From NCBI GenBank assembly GCA_026770585.1, contig MU646610.1:393578-406285 (forward strand): DNA of 12,708 bases, in the 5' to 3' direction. Positions 1-10,100 of this stretch are shown piece after piece. The stretch's first letter is position 1. Every line of letters starts with the position of its first letter. The notes under the pieces are model-generated. The model searched no databases. It worked only from the letters and a program-made list of their open reading frames with translations, and was not told where the DNA came from. Position numbers and translations under genes: made by a program. The DNA comes from Baffinella frigidus. Its lineage: Eukaryota; Cryptophyceae; Cryptomonadales; Baffinellaceae.

Positions 1-122
1 CCAACCAACCAACCAACCAACCAACCAACCAACCAACCAACCAACCAACCAACCAACCAACCAACCAACCAACCAACCAACCAACCAACCAACCAGCCAG
101 CCAACCAACCAGCCAACCGACC
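1..122. repeat. CCAA tetranucleotide microsatellite
   Basis: Positions 1-94 are an uninterrupted run of the 4-bp unit CCAA. It decays through CCAG and CCGA variants to about 122. It lies downstream of the third FANCI-like exon on the minus strand, so it probably belongs to an intron of that gene or to the edge of an assembly contig. Confidence 0.97.
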
Positions 123-399
123 GACCCCTGTCAGCTCCGTGCACCACTCGAAACCTCGCACGCTCTTCCGCTCCCGCATGGTCACGCGCGCTGCGCTTGC
201 TGTCTCTCGCTCGATTATCGAGACCTCCAGGAAGGGGAACAACCCCCTGACACTGCCAGCTTGATTTTGTCAGGGGCTAGCAATCAATCAATCAACCGAT
301 CAGCGTAGAGGGGCGCGGGGTGTGAATAAATCAACCAGCGGTGAGGGGGGGAGCACCCGCGATGATCTATCAATCAGCGGGGGGGGGGTAGAGCGGGAC
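123..399. other. non-coding stretch, probable FANCI-like intron
   Basis: This stretch follows the donor of FANCI-like exon 3 on the minus strand (CAG then GT at 399-398). It contains a short TCGATAATCGA palindrome near 213-223, CAATCAATCA runs near 280-300 and a G-rich run at 378-388. No exon is convincing. A minus-strand reading near 154-179 includes the residues RKSV, which recalls a FANCI segment, but the flanking sequence does not support it. Confidence 0.5.
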
Positions 400-1121
400 C
401 TGGACGACGGTGGGAACGTCGTCGGCATCGACCATCGCCAGCGCACCCTCCACCAGATCGAGGAACGACTCCTTCTGAGATGGGGTCAAACGCAGCTCGG
501 CAATCGACCCAATGATGGCCACCAGGTGCGATCGGTCCTGGAGCAGCTGTTCGCGGTACGCGTCCAGCACCTGCTGCACCTGCTCGGCCACGCCTGCTTC
601 AGACGATGTTCCTGCCGCACCGGTTCGGAACGGTGAGAGGGAGAGGGAGAGGATTCGGGGGAACCTGCTCCGGCGACGCGCAGACAGCGGCGACGGCCAT
701 GGCATGGATCACCGGCGCCTTGTCTTCGAGCGAGAGAAGAAGTTCAAGGAACAACGAGAGCAGGAAGTCATCCGCGGCACAGTGTGCACACAGCAGCCGC
801 AGCACCGGCCGAACCCCGCCTGGGCCGTCAACCTGCCAGGTGCAGGACGAATCAGCGAAGAATCGTCCAGACATGGCGGGTTCCGAGCGGCACGGTGCGG
901 TTGCCACATCTGGCGCAAGGTCTGGGCTATAATCTCCGCGGTCAATTACCCTTCTAGCTGCTCCCGCATGGCAGTCAATGGTTTTGAGGGTGGACCTCTG
1001 CTTGAAGGCGGCGAGCCAGGTGGGTGGCGGCAGGCACTCGCGTCTCGTCGTCTTGGAGAAGCTTCGCCGCCATGTCCTCGAGAAGGTCCAGGTCCACCGA
1101 CTCAAGGAGGTCCCCGTGCAT
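400..1121 (-). CDS. FANCI: FANCI-like protein, N-terminal exons 1-3 (partial)
   Basis: FANCI pairs with FANCD2 in the nucleus. The complex is monoubiquitinated and clamps DNA during interstrand cross-link repair (family knowledge). Three minus-strand exons join in phase 0: 1121-996 (42 aa), 832-665 (56 aa) and 579-400 (60 aa). The introns are 163 and 85 bp with GAG/GT...CAG/G and CAG/GT...CAG/G borders. The start is the ATG at 1121-1119. An in-frame ATG at 1166 would add 15 residues. Exon 3 carries a helical stretch ending LTPSQKESFLDLVEGALAMV and then VPTVVQ. This lines up with the FANCI segment around LTAEEVEFVVEKALSMF and its PPLVYQ. Exon 2 (RPVLRLLCAHC, then an acidic leucine-rich helix) matches the position of the FANCI RRRKIYTCC helix pair. 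The assignment rests on remembered similarity rather than a search. The rest of this normally about 1,300-aa protein lies off the left edge. It is transcribed divergently from the glycan gene on the other strand. Confidence 0.68.
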
Positions 1122-1166
1122 GGTGGCGGATGAGGGCCTCCAGACTTCAAGAACGAAAAGCGCCAA

Positions 1167-1519
1167 GCGTCAAAAATCCTGTTGGGAACTCCGAGCTGGT
1201 CACTTTCTGAGGGGGGTCAATCAAAAGTCAACTCTCCTTCCAATCGCTGAGGATGTGGCAACTTATGGTCAATAATTGAGATTATGAAGGCACCGACCAT
1301 TGAGTTGACTTTTGATCAGGTCCGGAGTGGTCCTTGTTCGTGGCTTTCAGGTTGAAGACGTCAGGCCTACGCCGCATCGTTGCTCGCAACGAATACAAAA
1401 GCAGCAAATTCTGATGGTTGCGGCTCACAGTTGCGGGCGAAGGCGGTGGTGATCGACCGTCGCGAACGGGGCTCCTCTGGGGACGCTGCCTTCGGGAAGC
1501 CCCCGGGTGCTCGCTTCAG
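1167..1519. promoter_or_regulatory. divergent intergenic region with inverted repeat
   Basis: About 350 bp separate the start codons of two divergent genes, so both promoters should lie here. The only clear structure is a perfect 15-bp inverted repeat, 1220-1234 against 1302-1316 (core ATCAAAAGTCAACT). The sequence between the arms, around 1255-1300, is more AT-rich than the surrounding DNA. No TATA box or initiator can be assigned with confidence. Confidence 0.45.
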
Positions 1520-4500
1520 ATGAGATCCCAGTCGCTGGCGCTGTGGGCTGGGGCGGCGCTGCTCCTGCTATGCGTGTGCGAGAGCAGCGATGGTGGCGTG
1601 TGCCAAGGAGAGGACGCCGACTGGGATGGGGATCCACACTGCGAGTGGATGCACCGCTTTCTCTCCGCCCCCTCTCCCCCGCTCCTCCGCGAAGTTCTGC
1701 TCATCGGCGACGGCGATCGCATGCGATTCTGGCCGCTCTGGGGCTTCTACCGCTACCTCAACCGCTCCATCCACGAGCGGGGTACCGACCCGGCTGGTCT
1801 CTTCGCGAAAGGCGAAGGCCCGAGGATCTCCCTCATCACGCCCGCCACTCCCGGGTTCAGACGGGGCATGCTGGCGTCTGACGCCGTGGCACTGTTCGCG
1901 TCCACGCCAGATCCGATCCTATATTTCCTCGTGAGCCCGGGCGACGAGCCTCTCCTGCTGCGTGGCGTGCGCCACCACCCTGGACCTACCGTCCTCGAGG
2001 TCCCTCCCCCCGAGCAATCTCACCTCATGTGCCGCGCAGCAACGGTGGCACTGTGCTGGCGCTGCATGTGTGGCGCAGACGCCCCCGCGTCAGTCACGGC
2101 GCGGAGGCGCGGGATCACCTAGTCGGTAGGCGCTGGGCGTGAGGCGGTTGATAACTCTGCTTTGGTGAGTGGTCGGTGGGAGCCAGGAATCGCAGGTGAA
2201 TCGATAGATAGATTGAATGGATGGATAGAGTGAATGGATGGATAGATTGAATGGATGGATAGATTGAATGAATGGATGGATTGAATGGATGTATAGATTG
2301 AATCGATAGATAGATTGAATCGATAGATACATTGATTAGGCATGTTGAGGACATGGAGGGGTTGGCAAGACGGCTTAGAGGCGCGGGATCACCTATTAAG
2401 TATCCGCATGGCGTGAGGCGTCTGCTCATCCGATCACTGAATCAATCAATGAGGCGAATGCATGAATGATCTCTGGAGGGCAGGTGGAGGACATGGAGGG
2501 GATGGCGAGACTCGCGGACCTGATCCTCCGGAACCGCGTCGGGACTGTCCTCTATCGCTACTTCAACACCGAGGTGCGTGTTTGTGCGTGGGGGGGTGCG
2601 CCCCCTGCTCCGTGGGGGTTGTGTCGCCATCTGCTCTCAGGTGGTTGGAAGAGGTGGGGGGGTTGCTCCCTGCTTTTTCTGCCTGCTCCTTGGAGACGAT
2701 GATACGCCCGCGATTGTCGGAGCGTCTGGTGCTCGCTCGTGGTCGGCACGGATCGTGGTGTCGCTACCTAACGATAGACAGTACTCGCCACGATGCTGCA
2801 TGCTGCTGCCAACCTGCTCGCACGCGTGCGCCGCACGGTGCGGCAAGACAGTGGCTACCCAGCGCTGAGCTGGGTGCACCCCCTCGTTGCCTTCTGGCAA
2901 GCAGATCATGGTCTTGCACCACTCGCTCATCGCTTTGGATGCACCCCTGGTCGGCTGGTGGTTGGCGCTCACCGGAGCGCCCCCTCTCGCTTCTGGTAAC
3001 CAGATGATGGTGCTGCATCAGATGGTCTTGCAACAGTCACGACACCTGCCAAGTGCTGATCGGCTGGGTTGTGACCCTGTGGCAGATGATGGTGCTCCAG
3101 CAGGCATGCCCGAACACCAACTTCATGCATCTCCCGTTCTTCCTGGATGCTCTCCACTTTCCCGAGGACGCGACACCTCCAGAGGAGAGGGAAATCGACG
3201 TCCTCCTCTACGGCAACACTTGGTCTCCTTCCTCCTCTCTTCTTTTAGGGTTTAGGATTTCGGGTTGAGGGTTTGGGGTGTAGGCTCTCAATCATCTATG
3301 TTTCCTCCGCATCTCTGTTGCCTCCTCCCTGCTTCCTGCGCTCTGCGGTGCCTGCTGGTCACAAGAAGGCCTGTCCATCCTCTATCTGCTGATCACATAC
3401 CCTCGGCTGGTCGCACGCCTGCTCCTCCTCTCTGCTAGCTGCTTGCGGTCTGGCGCCCACTCGCGCGCCACCCACTCGCGCACCAGCCTCGTCGCATGCC
3501 TCACCCTCACCCTCCTGTCCCACTCGGCCAAATCGCATGGATGCACCTCTCTCTGGCAGCTGCTCTGGTCAACCAACTCGCGCCAGCCTTGTCGCCTGCC
3601 TCCCCCTAACTTCGTCTTGTGTACCTCCTGGGCAGGTCGCATCGGTACCCACTGCGGCACCAGGCATTGCGGGCGCTGACGACCCTTCCGCACAACCTCT
3701 CGTTCCTCGTCCTCCCGCACCCGGGCTACGGGCCACGTGCCTCCGCCGAGCCGATGACGCAGGTGCCTTTCCTTCCCTTTCCGTTCCTTTCCTTTCCGAC
3801 GTCCCGTGTGGACACCAGACTTGGTGCAGGCAGAAAATCACTGACAGAGATTGAGCCTTCGGAAGCCCGTGGGGTCCATGCGAGGAATCTTTTGGCACAC
3901 ACATTTCCTCAAACGGGGAGCCAGTCACGCGTGGTCTAACGTGAGTGCGGGAACACGTTGGATGGCGCTTGGCAGGAGGAAGCCACGCGCATCATGTGCC
4001 GGACAATCTCGCCCGCCTTCTGGGCACGCGCGCTGCCCCACGGTCGCAGCCCTCGGACATCCAGCCCTATCTCTTCTTCCGTCTCTCCGCAGGGAGAAGC
4101 GAGAGGGCACACCGGCCCGTGGCGCTCCCAGTTCGGGAACCTCCAGGATGAAGGGATTGCAGAAGGCGAGGGTGGCTGGCGGTTCTATGGAGGCAACCTC
4201 CAGAAAGCAGGGGACACGGATGCCGAGGGTGGCTGGGGGGCGCCCAAGTGTTGCGAGGAGGCGGGGGGTTGTGGGGCGGGGGACTGCGCGGATGCGGCGG
4301 CGGGAGTGGCGCATGGGCCGCTGTCTTGGTGTGATGATGTGCGCACGTGCGCGTTTGATCCGCCTGGGGAGGCGCTTGCGGCGAAGAGGGCGCTGGAGGC
4401 GTGCGTGCCTGAAGTTCGCGGCAAGGTGTGTGCGTGCCTGCATTATTTCCTGCTTGATTGCCTGCCTGCCTGCCTGCCGTCCTGCCGCCCTACCTTGCTG

Positions 4501-6809
4501 CCTGCCTGCCTCCATGCCTCCCTCCATGCCTCCCTCCCTCCCTCCCTCCCTCCCTCGCTGTCTCCCTGCCTCCATGCCTCCCTGCCTCCCTGCCTGCCTC
4601 CCTGCCTGCCTCCCTGCCTGTCTACTTTTGCTGACGGTAATTCCGGGGTTTCACCCTACACTCTAAACCCTGAACAACCTCCCCAGGACCTGAGCGACCA
4701 CCTCCGAAGAAGCAAGGTGCCCCCCCCCCCCCCAACGCTCGTGCATCGCATGCTGATTTGCAGGGTGGGCCAATCTCTTTGCCCCAGAGTGTTTTGTGTT
4801 GAAACACGTTTGACGCCATAGCGTTTTGCGTTTGTTTTGTGTCATGGCCTTGATGAGCATGCTCATAGGATAACGTTCTGAATCCCGGGTAGTTAGGCCC
4901 ACGGTATTGCCTGCGGTAGGCCGTGGGGGCCTACGGGAGTCCTATGAAACACCAGGTTCTAGAGGTCCTACGGCCTACCGTAGGCAATACCGTAGGCCTA
5001 ACTACCCGGATCTCAGGACGTTACCCGATTAATGCTCCTGGCTGGTCAGATCGTGGTACCGTGTGCGATCGAAGGAGAATCGCCACACGTCCTCTGACAA
5101 CATCCCCTGACAAGCATGCTCCTGACAAGCATCATCTGATCAGCATCCTTGATACGCATCTTCTAATACACATTGATAAGCATGCTCTGCTTTGATAAAA
5201 ATCCTCTGACAAACATGTTCCTGGCTGGTCAGGTCGCGACGACGTGCGCGATCGAAGGAGAATCGATCCACAAACACTCCGCCTTGCCACGCATCCTCCT
5301 GGCTGCTCGAAGCCAGACTTCTGGCAGAAGCGGCGCCACGCAGCTTGCAGTGACGTGCGCCATTTGTTGGTTGTGGCGCAGGTGGCGGTGACGTGTGCGA
5401 TCGAAGGCGAGTCGCTGCACGGACACGGCACCTTGCCATGATCCTGGCTGCTCGAAGCCAGGCTCCTGGCAGGAGTTCGCGCCGCCACGCAGCAGTCACG
5501 TGTGCTATCTGCTAGGTGTGGTGGAAGCGTACCAGAGTAACTCAGTGTTTTATGTTAACACACGGGTGGCACCTACAGTTTTACGTCTGCCTGCTGCCAC
5601 GGCCTTGCTGAGCATGCTCCTTGACGTGTGCGATCCAAGGTGGATCGATCCACGTCCTCTTGACAACATCCTCTGACAAGCATGCTCCTCATGAGCATCC
5701 TCTGATAAGCTTCCTTGACAAACATTCTCCTGGCTGCTCGCAGGTGGCGGTGACGTGTGCGATCGAAGGAGAATCGATTTACGGACACTCTCTTCACCAC
5801 GGCTACCTCGTCGCCAAGTTCCACGGTCTCGTCTCACCTCCCAACTCTGCTCGCCTCTGCATGCTTGCTGCAGAGCTCCGAATACAGCGCGGTGGTCCTC
5901 AGTTCTCGCCTCTCCTTTCTGTCTTTCTGCATAGGTCCGCACAGAGCTCCTGCACGGTTCACGTGAAACGCTCCGAAGCGTGTCCCGTGCGGCGCTGCAC
6001 TGCGCGTGTCCAGTCGCGACGTTTGCCTGATATCGACTGCCTAGCAGAGATCGGGCGCAGCAGGACCGTGCTGGCGGGCGCTCTTCTTCACCCTTGTTCC
6101 TGTCCCGTGACGTGCTGCAACGCCGCATCCCCATTCCCCAAACCATGACCTCAACCTGATTTCTCCTCCCCGGTGGCAGAAATCGGGCGAAGCGGGACCG
6201 TGATGGCAGGGGCGATGCCCTCCTCCGGGCACGGCGCCGGCCTCGCCCGCGCTCTCATCCCCCTCGCCCCGCACCCCCTCCCTCTCGACGACCACCTCGA
6301 CTCTGCTGCGCGAGAGGGAGATGGTGGGGGGCGAGGAGGGGCGGATGGAGGGGGTGACGCGGAGATATTGCGGAAGTTGGAACGAGCTGTCGCGGATGTG
6401 CGTGGGTCTGCCCCGCCCCCGCTCTCCCGACATCCCGGGTTTGTTGTGGACAACCACGCGCCTCTTGATCCGGTAGATGCCGAGTGTTATTCTGTGATAC
6501 AGACCAGACCGTGTGCTTCCAACTCTCGTCCATGACTATCATCTCCGAAGCGCGATTGCGTGACGCTCCATGATGTATAACAGCCTCAAAACCCACATTT
6601 GTTTGCCAGCTGTATCGGGTGACGTGTGGTGATAATGCTTTTGGCCGACGCGCTGCTCCGGCTGGATGACCCACACAATTGCGCTGCTTTGCTGACAAAC
6701 ACAAGTGGTCGGGAGCAGGCTTCGAGCACGCGCGGCCGTCGGGAGGGCCTTCTTCCGAAATAACACCTACGCTCACGGTACCGCGAGTCTTGCTCTCTCT
6801 CTCGTCATT

Positions 6810-6847
<38 letters not shown>

Positions 6848-7147
6848 TCTCTCTTTCTTTCTCTCTCTATCTCTCTCTCTCTCTCTGAGGGGTTGGAGGC
6901 GCCACTCAGCCCCGTGGCCTGCTTGATCCTGCTGGATCCCGGGCGTGCGCCCGAAGCCAATAGACAGCCCAGAGACAGCCCCCCCCACAAGGCAACACCG
7001 CACGCGGAAGGTGACAGCGGGGCGGGCAACACACAGGCGCGCGGTATCTCTCTTCGCTTCTCGCGTCCGTCGTTGCATCGCACACGTCAGCACGTCACAG
7101 CCTTCTCCGGGAGGAGGAGGAGGAGGCCTCCGGAGAAGCGCGCCCAG
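1520..7147 (+). CDS. secreted GT-B glycosyltransferase module (CgeB/Glyco_trans_1_2-like), exons 1-9
   Basis: This module probably transfers a sugar from a nucleotide donor in the ER or Golgi lumen. Exon 1 starts at ATG 1520 with a signal peptide (MRSQS, then LALWAGAALLLLCVC). It continues with an N-terminal fold (VLLIGDGDRMRFWPLWGFYR). Exon 2 adds RVGTVLYRYFNTE. Exon 3 has MHLPFFLDALHF followed by EREIDVLLYGNTW, the strand that opens the second Rossmann domain in CgeB-type enzymes. Exon 4 contributes SHRYPLRHQALRAL and LVLPHPGYGP. Exons 7 and 8 give VAVTCAIEGESIYGH and then YLVAKFHEIGRSGTVMAGAMP. The latter equals the family's KYFEIPASG-type donor-binding motif, its Glu codon split by the intron (CAC-G/AA-ATC). 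Exon 9 supplies a likely terminal helix (RFSRPSLHRTRQHV). Exons 5-6 form an unusual Cys-, Gly- and Trp-rich insertion. The enzyme class is well supported by motif order, but donor and acceptor sugars are unknown. Confidence 0.68.
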
Positions 7148-10100
7148 GTTTGCTGTCTACCCTCCGCCCCTCACGCATCTGGCTTTTGGCCTCCTCGCCG
7201 AGGAAGAACAAGAGGCGTCCGGGGATGCGAGGCCAGGTCTGCTGTCTCCCCTCCGCATCTTGCGGATCATGGCGTTTGAGTGGTCCAGGCCAGTAAGAGT
7301 CAGAGTCTTCTCCTGGAAGAAGAAGAGACCTATAGAGAAGCGCGAGCAGGTCTGCTCTGAGACAGCTGTCTCCCGTCCGCCTCTTGCGAATCATGGCGTT
7401 TGACACCTCGATTGAGAGAGAGCGTGTGAGTGACAGATATATAGAGAGAGCGCGCGCGAGAGAGAGAGACGTGTGTGGCAAGTGCGTGCTGCAGGTAAGT
7501 ATGCACGCCCCCCCCGAGCTGGTTCCAGCTGTGCTGTGGTGATTCACAGTAAGAAATGTTTGACCGCTGTTTCTGAATGAAGCCGCACGGGGCAGCAGAG
7601 ACACAGCGCACGGAGGAGGAGACACCCGTAATGACCCTCCACCAACGCGCCTCCACCACGCGCGGGGGAAAGCAAGTGCAGATGGCAGTACACTTGGGAC
7701 GCGAGACGCGCGACCCCTGGTCCTCACGCCGCCTGGCTGCCGGTGCGCCCTCGCCTCCACTATCCCTCCCGGGCATCCTCGCCCCCCTCCTCCTCCTCCT
7801 CGACCGAGAGGCAGACGGCGCTGCTGGCGAAGAGGCGCGTGCGAACAGGGGGGCGGGTGTGGGGCAGGACCCAGCGGGTGGAACAGGAGGGAACAGGGGG
7901 TGGGGGGGTGCGGGAGGGGGAGGGCTGATGGTGGAGGTGGGGGCGGGGCTGGGGCAGGGGGTGCTGGAGTGGGTGGGGGCAGGGGGGAGGGCTGTTGCGG
8001 TCGAACTGCTGGAAGCTAATGTGGAACAGCTTCGGTGGTCAAGTGCCCTCAACGGCTGGCCGCGTGGCGTGTTAACGGTTCTAAACCCTAAACCCTGAAC
8101 CCTAAACCCTAAACCCTTAACCCTAAACCCTGAACTATCAACCCTAGACCCTGAACCCTAAACCCTAAACCCTAAACCCGAAACTCTAAACCCTACACCC
8201 TAAACCCTAAACCCCAAACCCGAAACCCGAAACCCTAAACCCTAAACCCTAAACCCTAAACCCCAAACCCCAAACCCCAAACCCCAAACCCCAAACCATA
8301 AACCATGAACCATGAACCCGTACACCAGGTCCTCAACGCCGCGGCCGGGTCGTGTCCGGACGCTACACACGAGTCGCGCGCGGGATCGCGTCCGGGAAAG
8401 GGTGAGGATCGGGGGGTGGTTGCGTACGTGCGGGACGCGTCGGAGGCTGACGGCTTCCTTCTTGAAGACGTGACTGGGGACGTGACTGGGGACGTGACTG
8501 GGGATGTGACTGGGGACGTGACCGGGGCGGCGTCTCCAGAAGACTTCTCCAGGTACCTTCTAGCTCTGCCTCGGTCGGGTTGACTGGTCGGTTTCACACC
8601 ATAAGTTGACGGATGTGTACTCCAAAACAGGCAAATCAACCAGTCTTCTCAGTGTGAGGAGACGAGATGAACTCGGGGAGAATTCGACCTTCTCTGTACC
8701 CTGCCTGGCCTAATCTGGCTACCATCGACCTTTGTTGCATCTTTTGAATCGCACGGCGTGGTGCATGTGAGGATCGTGTCAAAACCGGCTTGGTGCATGG
8801 CAGGGTCGTGCCAAGCCAGGGTGGTAATGGTGGTTTTGGGGTGGGCAGGTTTGAGCGAAGTGGGGATGGCACCTTCCGGCACGCGACTCGCCTCCCCCTC
8901 GCCGCCCAGGCTCCACCCCTGCCCCCCACCCTTTCGCGCCGCAGGCTCCCCCCCCCCCCCTATCGATCCCCACCCCAAAGCCCTCTTGCCGCACAGGCTC
9001 CACCCCCCCCTCTGATCCCCACCCCAAAGCCCTCTCACCGCCCAGGCTCCATCCCTCACCAACGCCCTCTTGCCGCGCAGACTCCACCCCCCCTCTTGAT
9101 CCCCGCCTTCTCACCTTTTTTTCGCCACGGGCGCCACGCCCCCCGCCCCCCCTCCTCGGCCAATCGTTGTCGCGCAACAGGTTGATCTGCAGTCGTGCAA
9201 GTGGATCTCTCACGAACCTTGGTGTTCCCGTGCAGAGGGTGGCGCGCTGGTGTCTGGATCACAACCTCGGCCGCCCCTGGCCACCCCCCTCCGCCTCCCC
9301 GCCATCCATCCTCCCCGGCACTCCGGCCCCATCCCTCCTCGTTCCCCCCTCCGCCACGGTGGGGGGGGGGCGCGTGGCGCTGCTGCACGTTTCTGTGGGG
9401 GGCGGGGCGCAAGGGGCCCTCAGCATCCTCAATGGAGGTGGGGAGCTTCTCCGGCGTGGGGGAGTGGGAGCCGTGCTCGTTTCGCTTACGCCTCCTGCTG
9501 GATCTGAGGAGGCAGGAGGGGGGGCAGGAGATGTCGCGCGGTGGCTGCGTGCCGCGGGGTTTTGCGCTGTCGCGTGGTGGAAGAAGAAGAGGGCTGGAGA
9601 TGTGCATCAGGAATGGGTGGGACCTGGATATAGCACTCTCGGGGCGTGGGCGTGCGTTGTCAGTGATGATGATGGGGTTCCTAAGGACTACGCGGCGTGG
9701 GATGGAGACACGGCGTTGCTGTTCCGAAGGATTGCGGCGGTTGCCGCTGCTCGAGTGGGGCACGCTCCTCCTGTGAAGAGCGTACCGGGAGTGGGGCACG
9801 ACGCTGGAGTACAAGGAGTGTTGGAGAGCGAGAGCACCTTGGGAACGAAGAGCGTGGTGGGGGTGGGACACCAACCTGGAGCAGACGACGTGGTCGAGAG
9901 CACCTCAGGAGAGATCGAGGAAGAGCATGTTTCTGCCAAGGTCCGCACTCATGTTTGCTCCACGTGTTGACTCGGCGTGGATTCGCCTGCAGTGGCGTTT
10001 ACTGTACTGATAAGTTCAGGCCTCATGTTTTGCTCCATGAGATGACTCGACGTGATGTGCCTGCAGTGGTGTTTACAGTACTGCCACGGTCAGGCCTCAT

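Noticed and set aside
154-215. Possible fourth FANCI-like exon on the minus strand containing RKSV
   Set aside because: Only four or five residues match and the expected leucine-rich lead-in is missing. The acceptor would be an unsupported GAG.
512-1210. Plus-strand 232-codon open frame over the FANCI-like region
   Set aside because: It is antisense to the three phased minus-strand exons, has low-complexity Arg/Ser-rich content and no recognisable motif.
3850-3939. Open frame (HARNLLAHTFPQTGSQSR) or GTGAGT donor at 3941 as an extra exon between exons 4 and 5
   Set aside because: The reading fits the neighbouring motif loosely, but it needs a poor donor (CGC/GTGGTC) or the wrong frame. Exons 5-6 link exon 4 to exon 7 with better coding bias and splice sites.
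3925-4575. 216-codon minus-strand frame
   Set aside because: It is antisense of exons 5-6 plus the CTGC/CTCC satellite. The EGGREGG and AGRQAGRQ runs are repeat translation.
5096-5740. CRISPR-like array (repeated GCGATCGAAGGAGAATCG units)
   Set aside because: Spacing is irregular, the repeats diverge and each is a copy of the exon 7 head. The genome is eukaryotic with introns.
5550-6146. 198-codon minus-strand frame
   Set aside because: It is antisense to exon 7 and the decoy array, with no domain or bias supporting it.
6480-6780. Possible RNA gene or exon in the less GC-rich part of intron 8
   Set aside because: I found no tRNA-like boxes, no convincing splice pair and no conserved protein motif on either strand.
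7095-7760. 221-codon minus-strand frame with Leu/Ser-rich sequence
   Set aside because: It runs across the triplicated donor segment and the GA microsatellite. The apparent hydrophobic helix comes from the repeat.
8081-8318. CCCTAAA array as a true chromosome end
   Set aside because: It is degenerate, flanked by exons of the same domain and followed by more than 4 kb of gene sequence, so it is interstitial.
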